Assembly: GCA_007922195.1 (NCBI GenBank)
Contig: ML681997.1
Span: forward strand, 12,598,142-12,662,141
Source of the DNA: Podocnemis expansa
Lineage: Eukaryota; Chordata; Testudines; Podocnemididae
Length of the DNA: 64,000 nt
Direction: 5' to 3'
Shown here: one piece after another, positions 1-10,160 of the stretch
Layout of the letters: every line of letters begins with the position of its first letter
Numbering within the stretch: the first letter of the stretch is position 1
Notes under the pieces: model-generated
Told to the model about the DNA's origin: nothing
The model's database searches: none
Seen by the model: only the letters and a program-made list of their open reading frames with translations
Made by a program: the position numbers and the translations under genes

Positions 1-3000
1 ACCAGGATGATCTGATGGTAAGTGGGCTACTAGAACAAGCCATACATGGATGAGGCAAGAGAACCTGGAATTGATGGAGTGCTGCTACAACAGTAGACCT
101 AATGAGAGGGGATATATGAAATGTATGAGGGAACTATGGATGGACAAAAGACCTACATCCACACTAACTGAGAAATAGCTAGTTACCTAACACTTCAACA
201 TAGTAAAGAGGAAGCTGCTCTCACAACTTGAGATAGACCAACTCCCCATTACATCCCAGACTCAAGAAGAAGACCCCGAAGAACAACTAGATGTGCAGCC
301 AACACCTAAAGCTGGAACTTCACTGCCACCCCCTCCATTACAGAGCACAGCAGCTGATATGAGGCATAAGATCATGGATAAACTAGCTACAGTCAACCCT
401 CGAGACTGATTACCAAGGCTTGTTGGAGAAGTACCATCAGATAGTATGCTAGAAGATGCCAATAGAGCCCTAACAACAATTCCTACTACCACCCTAACTC
501 AAACGAATGTTAACTAGTATACACTACAGCCTCTGTAATCCTGGAGATGCTTGGCTACACGATCAAGAAGAACAGCAGTACGTACCCCCCTGGAAAATGA
601 GGTCAGCTGGTGGAACTACAGAAGGGTGTAGAGATTAAGGATAAGACTTGGCTACTGAAAAAATACAAGGGCCTGACTCCATCTGAAGCCCTAGAGACTG
701 CTAAACAAAGGCTCACAGCACTGGCTGCCAGGCTAAGGAGATACAGTAGAGAAGCAGAGGCCAAAAAGATAATTGCCTTGTTCTCCAAAGAACCATCCAA
801 GGTGTACTCCCAACTGCAGTGCAACAACACAATAACAGCAGAGCCACCAACAGCAGAAACTGAACAGTACTGGAAGAATATATGGGAGAAAGAGAAGACT
901 CATAATACCAGTGCAAAGTGGCTGCAGGACCTGAGAACAGACCACAGCAATCTCCCAGAACAGGAACCAGTCACCATCACAGTAGCAGACATCCAACAGC
1001 AGGTCAAGAACATGAAGAGCTGGACAGCACCTGGACCGGACATGATCCACACGTACTGGCTAAAGAAACTAACAGCAGTGCATGAACGCCTAGCAGCACA
1101 GATGAACCAGCTGCTAGCAGCAGGCTCCCACCCAGACTGGCTAACACAAGGAAGGACAGTGCTGACCATGAAAGACCCCTAAAAGGGAACAGCACCGTCC
1201 AACTACTGGCCAATAACCTGCCTCCTCACAACATGGAAAGTCCTATCAGGCATCATAGCCGCCAAGCTACAGGACCATATGGGCCAGTACATGAGCACAG
1301 CTCAGAAGGGCATTGGGAACAACACCAGAGGCTCAAAACACCAGTTGCTCATAGACAGAGCAGTCGCCCAAGACTCAAGGTCTAGACAGACCAATCTGAG
1401 CACAGCCTGGATTGACTACAGGAAAGCCTATGACTCAGTGCTGCACACATGGATCTGTGAATGTCTGGCGCTATACAAAGTCAACAGGATGCTAAGGACC
1501 TTCCTCAAAAACTCAATGGGACTGTGGAAGACAACACTGGAAGTCAACTCAAGATAGCTTGCACAAGCGACCATCAAGTGCAGCATATACCAAGGTGATG
1601 CGCTGTCCCCACTGCTGTTCTGCATTGGCTTGAACCCCCTCAGCCAGATAATCACAAGGACTGGATATGGATACAAGTTCAAGAGTGGAACTACCATTAG
1701 CCACCTCCTCTACATGGATGACATCAAGCTGTATGCTAAGAATGAACGAGACATCGACTTACTAATCCACCTGACATGGATCTACAGTAAGGATATTGGG
1801 ATGTCATTCGGACTGGAGAAGTGTAGCCAGATGGTAGTAAAGAGAGGAAAAGTAGTGAAGACTGATGGGGTGGAACTACCAGCAGGCCACATAGCAGACA
1901 TACAGACCAGCTACAAGTACCTTGGTATCCCACAGTCACATGGGAACCACGATGAGGAGGCAAGGAAGACAGCAACATCCAAGTACCACCAAAGGATAAG
2001 ACAGGTCCTGAAGAGCCAGCTCAATGGGAAGAACAAGATCCACGCCATCAACAGGTACGCCTGCCAGTCATCAGATACCCTGCCAGTATAGTGAGCTGGC
2101 CAAAGGAGGACATGGAGGCTGCCAATGTGAAGACCCGGAAGCTCCTCACCATGCACAGAGGTTTCTGCCCCAAATCCAACACCCAGAGACTGTACACCAG
2201 CTGGAAAGAAGGCGGGCGGGGTTTGGTGAGTGTCAAAGCCACTGTCCTGCACGAAACCCAGAGCATCCAGGAGTACATCAGTAAGATGGCACCCAAAGAT
2301 GAGCTGCTGAGAGAATGCCTGAGGCAGCAGCAGACATGGGAGGAAGATCAAGCAGAAGAAGTGCCATGGCAAGACAAGACCCTGCTTGGGATGTACCATC
2401 GACAGATAGCTGAGGTGGCTGACATTGGGAAATCCTACCAGTGGCTGGAAAGGGCTGGACTAAAAGACAGCACTGAGGCACTGATCATAGCAGCACAAGA
2501 ACAGGCACTGAGCACCAGATCCACTGAAGCACGGGTCTACCACACTAGACAGGACCCAAGGTACAGACCGTGCAGAGAAGCCTCAGAGACAGTCCAACAC
2601 ATAGTGGCAGGATGTAAGATGCAGGCAGGAACAGCATACACTGAACGGCACAACCAAGTAGCTGGCATTGTGTACAGGAACATCTGCACAGTGTATGGGC
2701 TAGATCCTCCCAAGACCAGATGGGAGATCCCGGAGCAGGTTGTGGAGAATAACAGGGCTAAGATTCTGTGGGACTTCCAGATCCAGACGGACAGGCAGGT
2801 ACTGGCCAATCAACCAGACATCATGGTAATAGACAAGGACCAGAAGACAGTGGTGGTGATAGATGTAGCAGTGCCAAGTGACAGCAGCATCAGGAAGAAA
2901 GAGTATGAGAAGCTGGAGAAGTACCAGGGCCTGAAAGAGGAACTAGAGAGGATGTGGAAAGTGAAGGCCAAAGTGGTCCCAGTGGTGGTAGGAACACTCG

Positions 3001-3182
3001 GGGCTGTGACTCCTAAGCTGGGAGAGTGGCTCCAACAGATCCTAGGAACAACATCAGAGCTCTCTGTCCAGAAGAGGGCAGTGATAGGAACAGCTAAGAT
3101 ACTGCGCAGAACCCTCAAGCTCCCAGGCCTCTGGTAGAGGACCTGAGGTTGAGGAAGACACATACCACCCATAGGGGTGAGA
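1..3182 (+). mobile_element. R4-clade (R2 superfamily) non-LTR retrotransposon, nearly full length, inactive
   Basis: One long reading frame of this LINE can be followed from about position 62 to the stop at 3135-3137, followed by a short 3' tail ending near 3180 in an A/T-rich stretch (tatataacttattatatata). The order is N-terminal region, reverse transcriptase, Cys-His motif, then a restriction-like endonuclease, as in site-specific R2/R4-type LINEs and unlike the AP-endonuclease LINEs (CR1) elsewhere in the window. The 5' end may lie outside the window. CR1 sequence begins right after it, so it may have inserted next to or into a CR1. R4 rather than another R2-superfamily clade is my family judgement. 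Confidence 0.85.
62..3137 (+). pseudogene. Broken R4-type ORF: RT plus restriction-like endonuclease
   Basis: The encoded protein would nick target DNA and reverse-transcribe the element RNA. Segments: N-terminal part in frame 2 (62-590, with stops inside), then frame 1 for 610-2060, then frame 3 for about 2060-3137. RT motif A reads WIDYRKAYDSV (about 1410-1440) and the catalytic motif C reads LLYMDDIKLY (about 1708-1737); both catalytic Asp sites are kept. The C-terminal part (2091-3137) has Cys/His residues (RPCREASETVQHIVAGC) and an endonuclease stretch with PDIMVIDK and VVVIDVAVP (about 2810-2875). Defects seen: stops at 1180-1182 and 1555-1557, several stops in the N-terminal part, a frame change near 600 and a one-base loss near 2060. 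It cannot make protein, but the C-terminal 348 codons remain open. Confidence 0.85.
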
Positions 3183-3204
3183 GGGGAATATATAACTTAT
3201 TATA

Positions 3205-3343
3205 TATAACAGATAACAGAGATCTTGGAATCATTGTGGATAGTTCTCTGAAAACATCCACTGAATGAGCAATAGTAGTCAAAAAAGCTAAAAGGATCTT
3301 GGGAATCATAAGAAAGAGATAGATAATAAGACAGAAAATAGGG
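3205..3343 (+). mobile_element. CR1 LINE fragment (after the RT core)
   Basis: Conceptual translation gives DLGIIVDSSLKTSTE, a stop, then KKAKRILGIIRK, the conserved stretch that follows the RT core in CR1. It stops abruptly and is followed by a CR1 piece that lies earlier in the element's order, so the two are separate insertions. Confidence 0.7.
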
Positions 3344-3344
3344 G

Positions 3345-4215
3345 CATGGAAATGGTCAGAAGTAAATAGGATGAAATTCAATAAAGACAAATGCAAAGTA
3401 CTCCACTTAGGAAGGAACAGTCAGTTGCGTACAACCAAAATGGGAAATGACTGTTTATGAAGGAATATTGCAGAAAGGGTTTTGAAGTTATAATGGATTG
3501 CACGCTAAATGTGAGTCAACTGTGTAACACTGTTGGAAGAAACCTCTAAAAATCAAAGAAACCTAAACCTCATTCTGCAATATTTTAGCAAAAGTGCTGT
3601 AACCAAGACACAGGAAGTAACTCTTTCACTCTACTCCACATTGGTAAGGCTTGACCTGGAGTATTGTGTCCAGTTGGAAGCTATATTTCAGGAAGATGTG
3701 GTCAAACTGAATAAAGTGCAGAGGAAAACTATAAAAATTAAGTATCTAAAAAATATGACCTAATAGGAAAGACTGAAAAAATGGGCTTGATTAGCTTGTA
3801 AACAATTAAGTGGTGACATGACGTAGTTTTCAAGTACGTAAAAGGTTGTTACAAGGAAGAAGGTGAAAAACTTTTCTCCTTCTGAGGATAGGTCAAGGAG
3901 CAATGAGAGGAAAGGAGGTTTGGGTTGGACATTAGGAATAACTTCCTAACTTGCACGGTATTTAAGCTCTAAAACAAATTGCCTACAGCATGCAGCCCCT
4001 AAAGCTGTTTCCTGCGGCCTGCAACAACTCTATCATTACAGCTATTTGTAATGTTGTGCAAGAAGGTTTCAGTGGTGTGCCCCTTGGGCTAACATGCTAG
4101 TTCTCATGAGGCCCTCTACTAGTCCTCATGCGGACCTCGTGGTAATTTGAGTTTGAGACCCCTGGCCTAGAGAGGATACAGAATCTCAGTTGGAGGTTTT
4201 CAAGAACAAGTTAGA
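3345..4215 (+). mobile_element. CR1 LINE 3' fragment split by a hAT-like MITE
   Basis: Translations such as VNRMKFNKDKCKVLHLGRN (near 3364), LYSTLVRLDLEYCVQ and KVQRKTIKIKYLKNM match the C-terminal part of CR1 ORF2. There are many stops. The coding order continues across 3989-4164, where a MITE has inserted: NKLP lies before it and ESQLEVFKNKLD after it. The open stretch 3533-3763 is only a piece of this relic. Confidence 0.75.
3989..4164 (-). mobile_element. hAT-like MITE, copy 1 (one end lost)
   Basis: It ends in tttgagacccctg, the same terminus as the copy at 20739-20948, and its inner sequence matches that copy in the opposite direction (leftmost end missing here). Near-identical 8-bp flanks, gcctacag (3981-3988) and gcctagag (4165-4172), look like a hAT-type target duplication. 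It interrupts a CR1 reading frame. Confidence 0.65.
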
Positions 4216-5905
4216 CTAGTGGTCCCCTTGTGCTCCCTCCCTGCCTGTGGCCCCACCCTTCTTTCATGCTGGGGCTGGGGCAGGAGTGAGGCCAGAGTAG
4301 GAGTTGGGGGCTGCAGCTGGGAGCAGAGCCACAGTTGAGGGGCTGTGGTTGAGGCTGGGAGTGGGCTGTGGCAGTCAGGGGTCCCATCAGCCAAAACAGG
4401 CCAAAGTGGTGGCTGGCAATGCATTCCATGACCAGGGACTAAGGCAAAGCCAGGGGTGGACACTGTGGCTGCAGCTGAGCAGGGGGCTTGATGCTGAGTC
4501 TGTGGCTGAGCCAGAGGAACAGTGTTGGAGCAGAGCTTCAGGTAGAACAGGGCTGGATGGTTCTCCCTCATTATGCTTTATAAGAGTTTATTTGGGCCTT
4601 CCATGGCCCCCAGACATTGCTCCACACCCTCAACGGGACATGCCCCATGGTTTATCTAACCCAGAATCCTCAACTCCTTTCATGTATGGGCCAGTATAGT
4701 TATTATGTGGTCCTGCTATGGGTTCAGGGTACTGGATTAGGTAACCTACTGAGATCACTTTCAGTTGTACACTCCTGTGTTTATCTAATTTAGCATGTAT
4801 AAGTCAGTGTCTGAATAACTATTAGAGATAATAAAATGAGCATATTATTCCCTTACAGGAATAACATTTAAAATATTTTGTACTGTCTAGGAGAGTGCTG
4901 GGCAGTACAGGATATACACTTCTGGGGAGATACCTGGGACTGGCATTGTATTTGGGTCACCCGAGTATAACCAAGGCTGATGAGAGACACAGAGTAACCC
5001 CATCATGACTGGCAGGCTGCAGTTACACACAGACAAGCAGGGTGTGGCACACGTGTGTGAGAATTCCAGATGGAAGCTCCTTCAGTAAGGCATTATAAGA
5101 CACCAAGGTTGCCAGGCTCCTCATCTTGCTGTGTTTCTTTTTGAAGACATGTATCAAAAGTCAGAAACTGTTACACAGTTAGCGATTCCTTAATTAAAGA
5201 AAAAAAAATCAGTTAAGTTCATAAAGTTCTTACAAAGCTTGCTAAATCTGAAAGAACATTACATTTATTTTTATTAAACAAGTTTTTATTAAACAAGCAC
5301 AGTATTCTTGACCTACCGGTATCTCAAAAGACTTCAGAGTGACAGGACACCTCTGACAAAAAACAAGATTGTTTAAATCAGAGTGGTGAAGAGGCCTGCA
5401 CCAATGCCAGTCGCCATGCCTTCATCTATTTGCATCACACCGCAAATACTGGGTGAATTAAATCTCATCTTCAGAAGTGGCTTGCACAATTAAGTGCTGA
5501 TATCAAAGAATTATTTCCTACTAATGAGTTTCTAAAAATCAGTGAACTTATTAGGAAGAATAGGGAATGTGTTTCTCTGAAATATGAAGTGACAAAGTTG
5601 AGGGGGGGTATTTTTATTTATTTATTTTGTATTTTTAAGCCTGTAAGGTAAAAGTCAGAGGAAAGGGCATTTCCAAATTTTCTCTGATTCCACTGAAGGA
5701 CTATAGAGAACCATTACTTTAAAAAAAAAAATCATACTACTAAAAATAGAAAAATGTGTTTTGAATGTGAATTCCATAGAGAAGAACAAGTTTCCTAGAA
5801 TGGTGGAATTGAGAAGCCACTGGAGATGCTTTCTTATAACTGTAAGATTTAAGCAACCTAAGTGATGAATAAAGTATGAAGCCAATGAAAGTGAGTGACC
5901 TGGAA
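4216..5905. other. Non-genic stretch with a GC-rich segment
   Basis: 4216-4700 is GC-rich with repeated ggggctg/gctggg words and resembles a degraded repeat. The open frames in it have no recognisable protein features. 4700-5905 is A/T-rich single-copy-looking DNA with a short local duplication (tttttattaaacaag, near 5270-5295) and a tttatttattt run near 5610. No exon, RNA gene or clear element was recognised. Confidence 0.5.
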
Positions 5906-6059
5906 CAGTGGTTCCCAACATTTTCTCTGCCGTGGCACACCTTGCTACCTTGAATTTATTTCAGGCACACCACCATATAGTTTCCAAATGAATTCATGAA
6001 TATTCATGAGCCAAGGAGCCAATCCAGAGCTCTTTGAGTAGTTTTTAAAAAAAATTTGT

Positions 6060-6940
6060 ACTGTAGTGTCAAGAAAGTGGATCTCCTCTGTGAAGTATTC
6101 CAGGCTCAATTTGATTGTGAAGTGGAAATTGCTGAACTCTCTGTGAAAATCTTCAAGAGCATCCCTGCCATGGGTCCAGATGAGGAAGATTTCATCAATG
6201 TAGTGTAGGTAAAGAAGAGGTGTTTTGGGATGAGACTTGAGGAAACATTCTAAGTTGCCCATAAAGATGTTGGCATATTGTGGGGCCATGCAGACGTCCA
6301 TAGCAGTGCCACTGACTTGGAAGTATAAATTATCCTCAAATCTGAAGTGGTTGTGGGTGAGCACAAAGTCACAAAATTCAGTCACAAGCTGTGCTGTGGC
6401 ATCATCCGGGATGGTTCTTCTAATAGCTTGTAATCCATCCTTGTGTAGGATGTTGGAGTAAAGAGCTTCTACATCCATAATGGCCAGAATGGTGTTTTCT
6501 GGAAGCTCACCAATGGACTGTATTTTCCTTAGGAAGTCCATGGTATCTTGAAGATATCTAGGGATGTTGATAAAATAGGGTCTGAGGAGGGAGTTCACAT
6601 AGCCAGATAGGCCGGTGGTAAGAGTACCAGTGCCTGAGATGATGGGGGGCATCCAGGGTTTCCTTTTTTATGGATTTTAGGTAGTAGATAGAACATCCCT
6701 GGCTACGGTTCAGGTAGTGTTTCTCTCTTTATATGTTCCTGTGCTGTCTTAGGGAGTTTCTTGAGTAGGCATTGTAATTCCTTTTGGTATTCCTCAGTGG
6801 GGTCAGAGGAAAGTGGTCTGTAGAATGTTGTGTCGGAGAGTTGTTTATAAGCCTCCCAGTCAAAATCCAATTTATTCATGATGACAACTACACCTCCTTT
6901 GTCAGCCTCCTTAATGATAATGTCAGAGGGATAGATACAT
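6060..6940 (-). pseudogene. PLE reverse transcriptase portion (inverted half)
   Basis: Read on the - strand: ADKGGVVVIMNK (near 6890), the LPKIHK region (near 6670), PPIISGTGTLT, motif A-like IMDVEALYSNI (near 6460), MAPQYANIFMG (near 6270) and motif C-like YLHYIDEIFLIW (near 6200). Penelope RTs normally have YIDD. Here the second catalytic Asp reads Glu, and there is a stop before the palm domain near 6700. The open part covers 5945-6652 but its last 35 or so codons (below 6060) are flanking DNA, not RT. Family: Penelope/Neptune-type RT, related to telomerase RT. Inactive. Confidence 0.8.
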
Positions 6941-7722
6941 CACCACCACCCTGTACCGAAAACCTACTGATCGGTATAGTTACCTACATCCTCAAGCTTC
7001 CATCCTAAACACACCACACGATCCATTGTCTACAGCCAAGCCCTAAGATATAATCGCATCTGCTCTGATCCCTCAGACAGAGACCGACATCTTGAGGATC
7101 TCTGTCAAGCATTCTTGAAATTACGGTACCCACCTGGGGAAGTAAGAAAACAAACTGACAGAGCTAGACAGGTTCCCCGAAGTCATCTGCTACAGGAGAA
7201 GCCCAAGAAAGAATGCAACAGAACACCACTAGTCACCACATACAACCCTGAAGTCAGACCTCTGCAACAGATCATTAAGGAACTACAGCCTATTCTAAAA
7301 GATGATCCCTCATTCTCTCAAGTGTTGGGAGACAGATCTCTCCTTGCCTACAGACAGCCACCCAATCTTAAACAGATTCTCACCAGCAACTACAGATCTA
7401 ACAACAGAAGCATTAAAGCAGGCACACACCCCTGCAACAAACAACACTGCCAAGTCTGCCCACATATCTGCACAATAGATACCATCATAGGCCCTAATCA
7501 AGCCTGCTACTCCATCAAAGGCTCATTTACCTGCTCATCTACTAATGTGATCTATGCCACCATGTGCCAGAAATGCCCCAACACCTTATACATTGGACAA
7601 ACAGGACAATCGCTGGGTAAAAGAATAAATGAACATAGAGCTGATATCAGAAATCACAAAACAAAGAAACCAGTTGCTGAGAACTTCCATCTTTCTAATC
7701 ACTCGATAAATAATTTCATAGA
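6935..7722 (+). pseudogene. PLE linker and GIY-YIG endonuclease portion
   Basis: Continues the PLE protein on the + strand: TTLYRKPTDRYSYLHP (about 6950), then SQALRYNRICSD (about 7036), a Cys/His cluster (CNKQHCQVCPH, about 7433) and the nuclease core YIGQTGQSLGKRINEHRADI (about 7590-7650). GIY-YIG nucleases cut the target strand that primes reverse transcription. The frame shifts within 6950-7115 and is open for 7115-7729. Beyond 7722 it is cut by the CR1 insertion; its last part resumes at 9676 in degraded form. Confidence 0.8.
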
Positions 7723-9675
7723 ATCATAGAATCATAGGGTTGGAAGGGACCCCACGAGGTCATCTAGTCCAACCCCCTGCCAAAAAAAGCAGGACCACTC
7801 CCATTAGATCATCCCAGTCAGGGTTTTGTCCAGCTGGGCCTTGAACACCTCCAGAGATGGAGATTCCACCACCTCCCTAGGCAGCTTATTCCAATGCTTC
7901 ACCACTCGCCTAGTAAGGAAGTTTCTCCTAATATCCAGCCTGGACCGCCCCAGCTGTAACTTGAAACCATTGCTTCTCGTTCTGCCCTCTGTTACTACCG
8001 AGAACAGTCGAGCTCCATCCTCCTTGGAGCAACCCTTCAAGTAGTTGAAGGTTGCTATCAAATCCCCCCTCAGTCTTCTCTTCTGCAGGCTAAATAAGCC
8101 TAGTTCCTTCAGTCTTTCTTCATAGGGCTTGTGCTCCAGCCCTTTGATCATTTTTGTTGCCCTCCTCTGGACTCTCTCTAATTTGTCCATGTCCTTTTTG
8201 TAGTGGGGAGCCCAAAACTGGACACAGTATTCTAGATGTGGCCTCACTAGTGCAGAATAGAGGGGAATGATCACATCCCTCGATCTGCTGGCGACACTTC
8301 TTCTGATGCAGCCCAGTATGCCATTGGCCTTTCTGGCAGCAAGCACACACTGCTGGCTCATATCCAGCTTCCCATCCACCATGACTCCCAGGTCCTTTTC
8401 TCCAGTGCTGCTATTTAGCTGATCACTCCCCAGCCTGTAGCAGTACATGGGGTTTTTTCGTCCCAAGTGCAGGATTTTACACTTGTCCTTGTTGAACCTC
8501 ATGAGATTCCTCTTGGCCCACTGCTCCAATTTGTCTAGGTCTCCCTGAATCCTATCCCTGCCCTCTAGGGTGTCTACCGTTCCCCCCAGTTTGGTATCAT
8601 CCACAAACTTACTAAGTGTGCAGTCTATCCCATCATCCAGATCATTGATGAAAACATTGAACAGAACTGGCCCCAGGACCGACCCCTGGGGCACACCACT
8701 CGTTACTGCTTGCCAACTTGACATGGAGCCATTGATTCCTACACGCTGAAACCGTTGATCTAGCCAGTTTTCTATCCACCTTACAGTCCACGCATCTAAC
8801 CCATACTTCCTTAATTTGCCAATGAGAATGCTGTGGGAAACCGTATCAAAAGCCTTGCTAAAGTCAAGGTATATCACATCAACGGCTCTTCCCGCATCCA
8901 CAAATCCAGTCATCTCATCATAGAAGGCGATGAGGTTGGTCAGGCATGATTTACCCTTGGTGAATCCATGCTGACTGTTCCTGATTACTTTACGTTCCTC
9001 CAAGTGTTTCAGGATGGATTCTTTGAGAAGCTGCTCCATGATTTTTCCGGGGATTGAGGTGAGGCTGACAGGTCTGTAATTCCCTGGATCGTCCTTTTTG
9101 CCTTTCTTGAAGATAGGTACTATATTTGCTTTTTTCCAGTCCTCTGGCACCTCCTCTGTTCACCACGAGTTTTCAAAGATAACGGCCAACGGTACTGCTG
9201 TCTCATCAGCCAGCTCCCTCAGCACCCTCGGATGCAGTTCATCCGGCCCCATGGACTTGTGCACATCTAGTTTCTTTAAGCAGTCCCTAACCTGACCTTC
9301 TGTCACCAAGGGCCTCTCTTCTTCTCCCCAGTCTACCGTACCTAGTGTAGTGGGCTGGGAGCTGACCCTGCTTGTGAAAACTGAAGTAAAAAAAGCATTG
9401 AGCACTTCAGCTTTTTCCTCATCCTCTGTCACGAGGATGCCTGCCCCATTCAGTAAGGGACCTACACCATCCCTGATCCTCTTCTTGTTATTGATATACT
9501 TGTAGAACCCCTTCCTGTTATCCTTCACATCCCTTGCTAGTCGCAACTCCATTTGTCCTTTGGCCTTTCTGATTTTATCCCTGCAGTCCCAAGCAATGTC
9601 TTTATATGCCTCCTTAGTCATCTGTCCTAGCTTCCACTTCCTGTAAGCGTCCTTTTTATGCTTCAGCTCATTTGT
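7723..9675 (-). mobile_element. Young 5'-truncated CR1 LINE
   Basis: The 3' end is marked on the - strand by the CR1-typical repeat of attctatg units (7723-7740 here as catagaatcatagaatcat). It is inserted inside the PLE nuclease reading frame: PLE sequence stops at about 7722 and resumes at about 9676 (atttgttaacgaccgtc). About 1.95 kb of the roughly 4 kb element is present. It is the least decayed CR1 in the window. Confidence 0.9.
7804..9621 (-). pseudogene. CR1 ORF2 fragment (reverse transcriptase), one in-frame stop
   Basis: Two open stretches, 9160-9621 and 7804-9150, lie in the same frame and are separated by a single TGA at 9160-9162 (in a context where CGA is usual, so probably CpG decay). 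Motifs in order: FYKYINNKK (near 9490), [34 protein letters not shown] (near 9060), motif [17 protein letters not shown] (near 8870), [15 protein letters not shown] (near 8690), motif [10 protein letters not shown] (near 8600), and the conserved CR1 C-terminus [19 protein letters not shown] (near 7880). The catalytic DD is intact. The 5' truncation removes the endonuclease and ORF1, so the copy is dead on arrival but recent. Confidence 0.9.
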
Positions 9676-10077
9676 TAACGACCGTCTTCAGAGATGTGAC
9701 AGACATCAAGACTTCAAAGATAAACAACTGAACTCGAATTAATATGGAAACTAAATTCTGTGAAAGCAGGATTGAATCGAGACTATGGGTTCTTTTCCCA
9801 TTACAAAAGGTAATTTGACTTCAGGCTTCCCATGGTGTGTACCTAACAACTGCTCTGATCTGCTGTTACTGTATGACCGGATCCTATGTTTTACACTCCC
9901 TTGCATTTAGTTTCATTCCTTTCTGTAAGTTCACCCATCTTCAAAGCATCTGACAAAGTGGCATTTTCTCCCATGAAAGCTCACGAGAAAAATAAATCTG
10001 TTAGTCTTAAAGTGTCACACGACTCCTTGGTTTTTTTGCTGGACTAAACTAACACGACTATCCCTTTGGAAACTGAC
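9676..10077 (+). mobile_element. PLE 3' end (end of nuclease ORF and tail) after the CR1 insertion
   Basis: Matches the tail of the copy at 25840-26237: the last codons of the ORF, then cttcaaagcatctgacaaag, a short hairpin (gtggca/tcccat), agctcacgagaaaaataaat, and the terminal cctttggaaactgac. It confirms that 7723-9675 is an insertion into a once continuous PLE. Confidence 0.8.
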
Positions 10078-10160
10078 AAAAAATTTTGTGGCACACTTGC
10101 TCAGACGTGACGGCACACCTGTGTGTCATGGCACACTGGTTGGGAAATGCTGACCTAGAA

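Larger units (their letters stand above)
6060..10077. mobile_element. Penelope-like element with an internal inversion, interrupted by CR1
   Basis: The reverse transcriptase half lies on the - strand (about 6930 down to 6060). The following part of the same protein, a linker plus GIY-YIG endonuclease, and the 3' tail lie on the + strand (about 6935-7722 and 9676-10077). The two halves meet at about 6930. The missing protein continuity (HFLDTTVQI on -, TTLYRKPTDRYSYLHP on +) shows they were once joined. A-rich near-repeats (aaaaaaaatttgt at 6047-6059, aaaaaattttgt at 10078-10089) look like the target duplication. A young CR1 was later inserted at about 7723. Confidence 0.8.
5906..10152. mobile_element. 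hAT-like DNA element hosting a nested PLE and CR1
   Basis: The left end cagtggttcccaac (5906-5919) is complementary to the right end gttgggaaatgctg (10139-10152), and both ends carry gtggcacac-type subterminal sequence. The 8-bp flanks acctggaa (5898-5905) and acctagaa (10153-10160) differ at one base, as expected for an old hAT target duplication. Only about 140 bp (left) and 63 bp (right) belong to this element. The rest is a later Penelope-like insertion. No transposase is seen, so it was a non-autonomous element. Confidence 0.75.

Noticed and set aside
4200..4699. Open frames on both strands (up to 131 codons)
   Set aside because: GC-rich repeat-like DNA; residues are low-complexity and no homologous family is recognisable.
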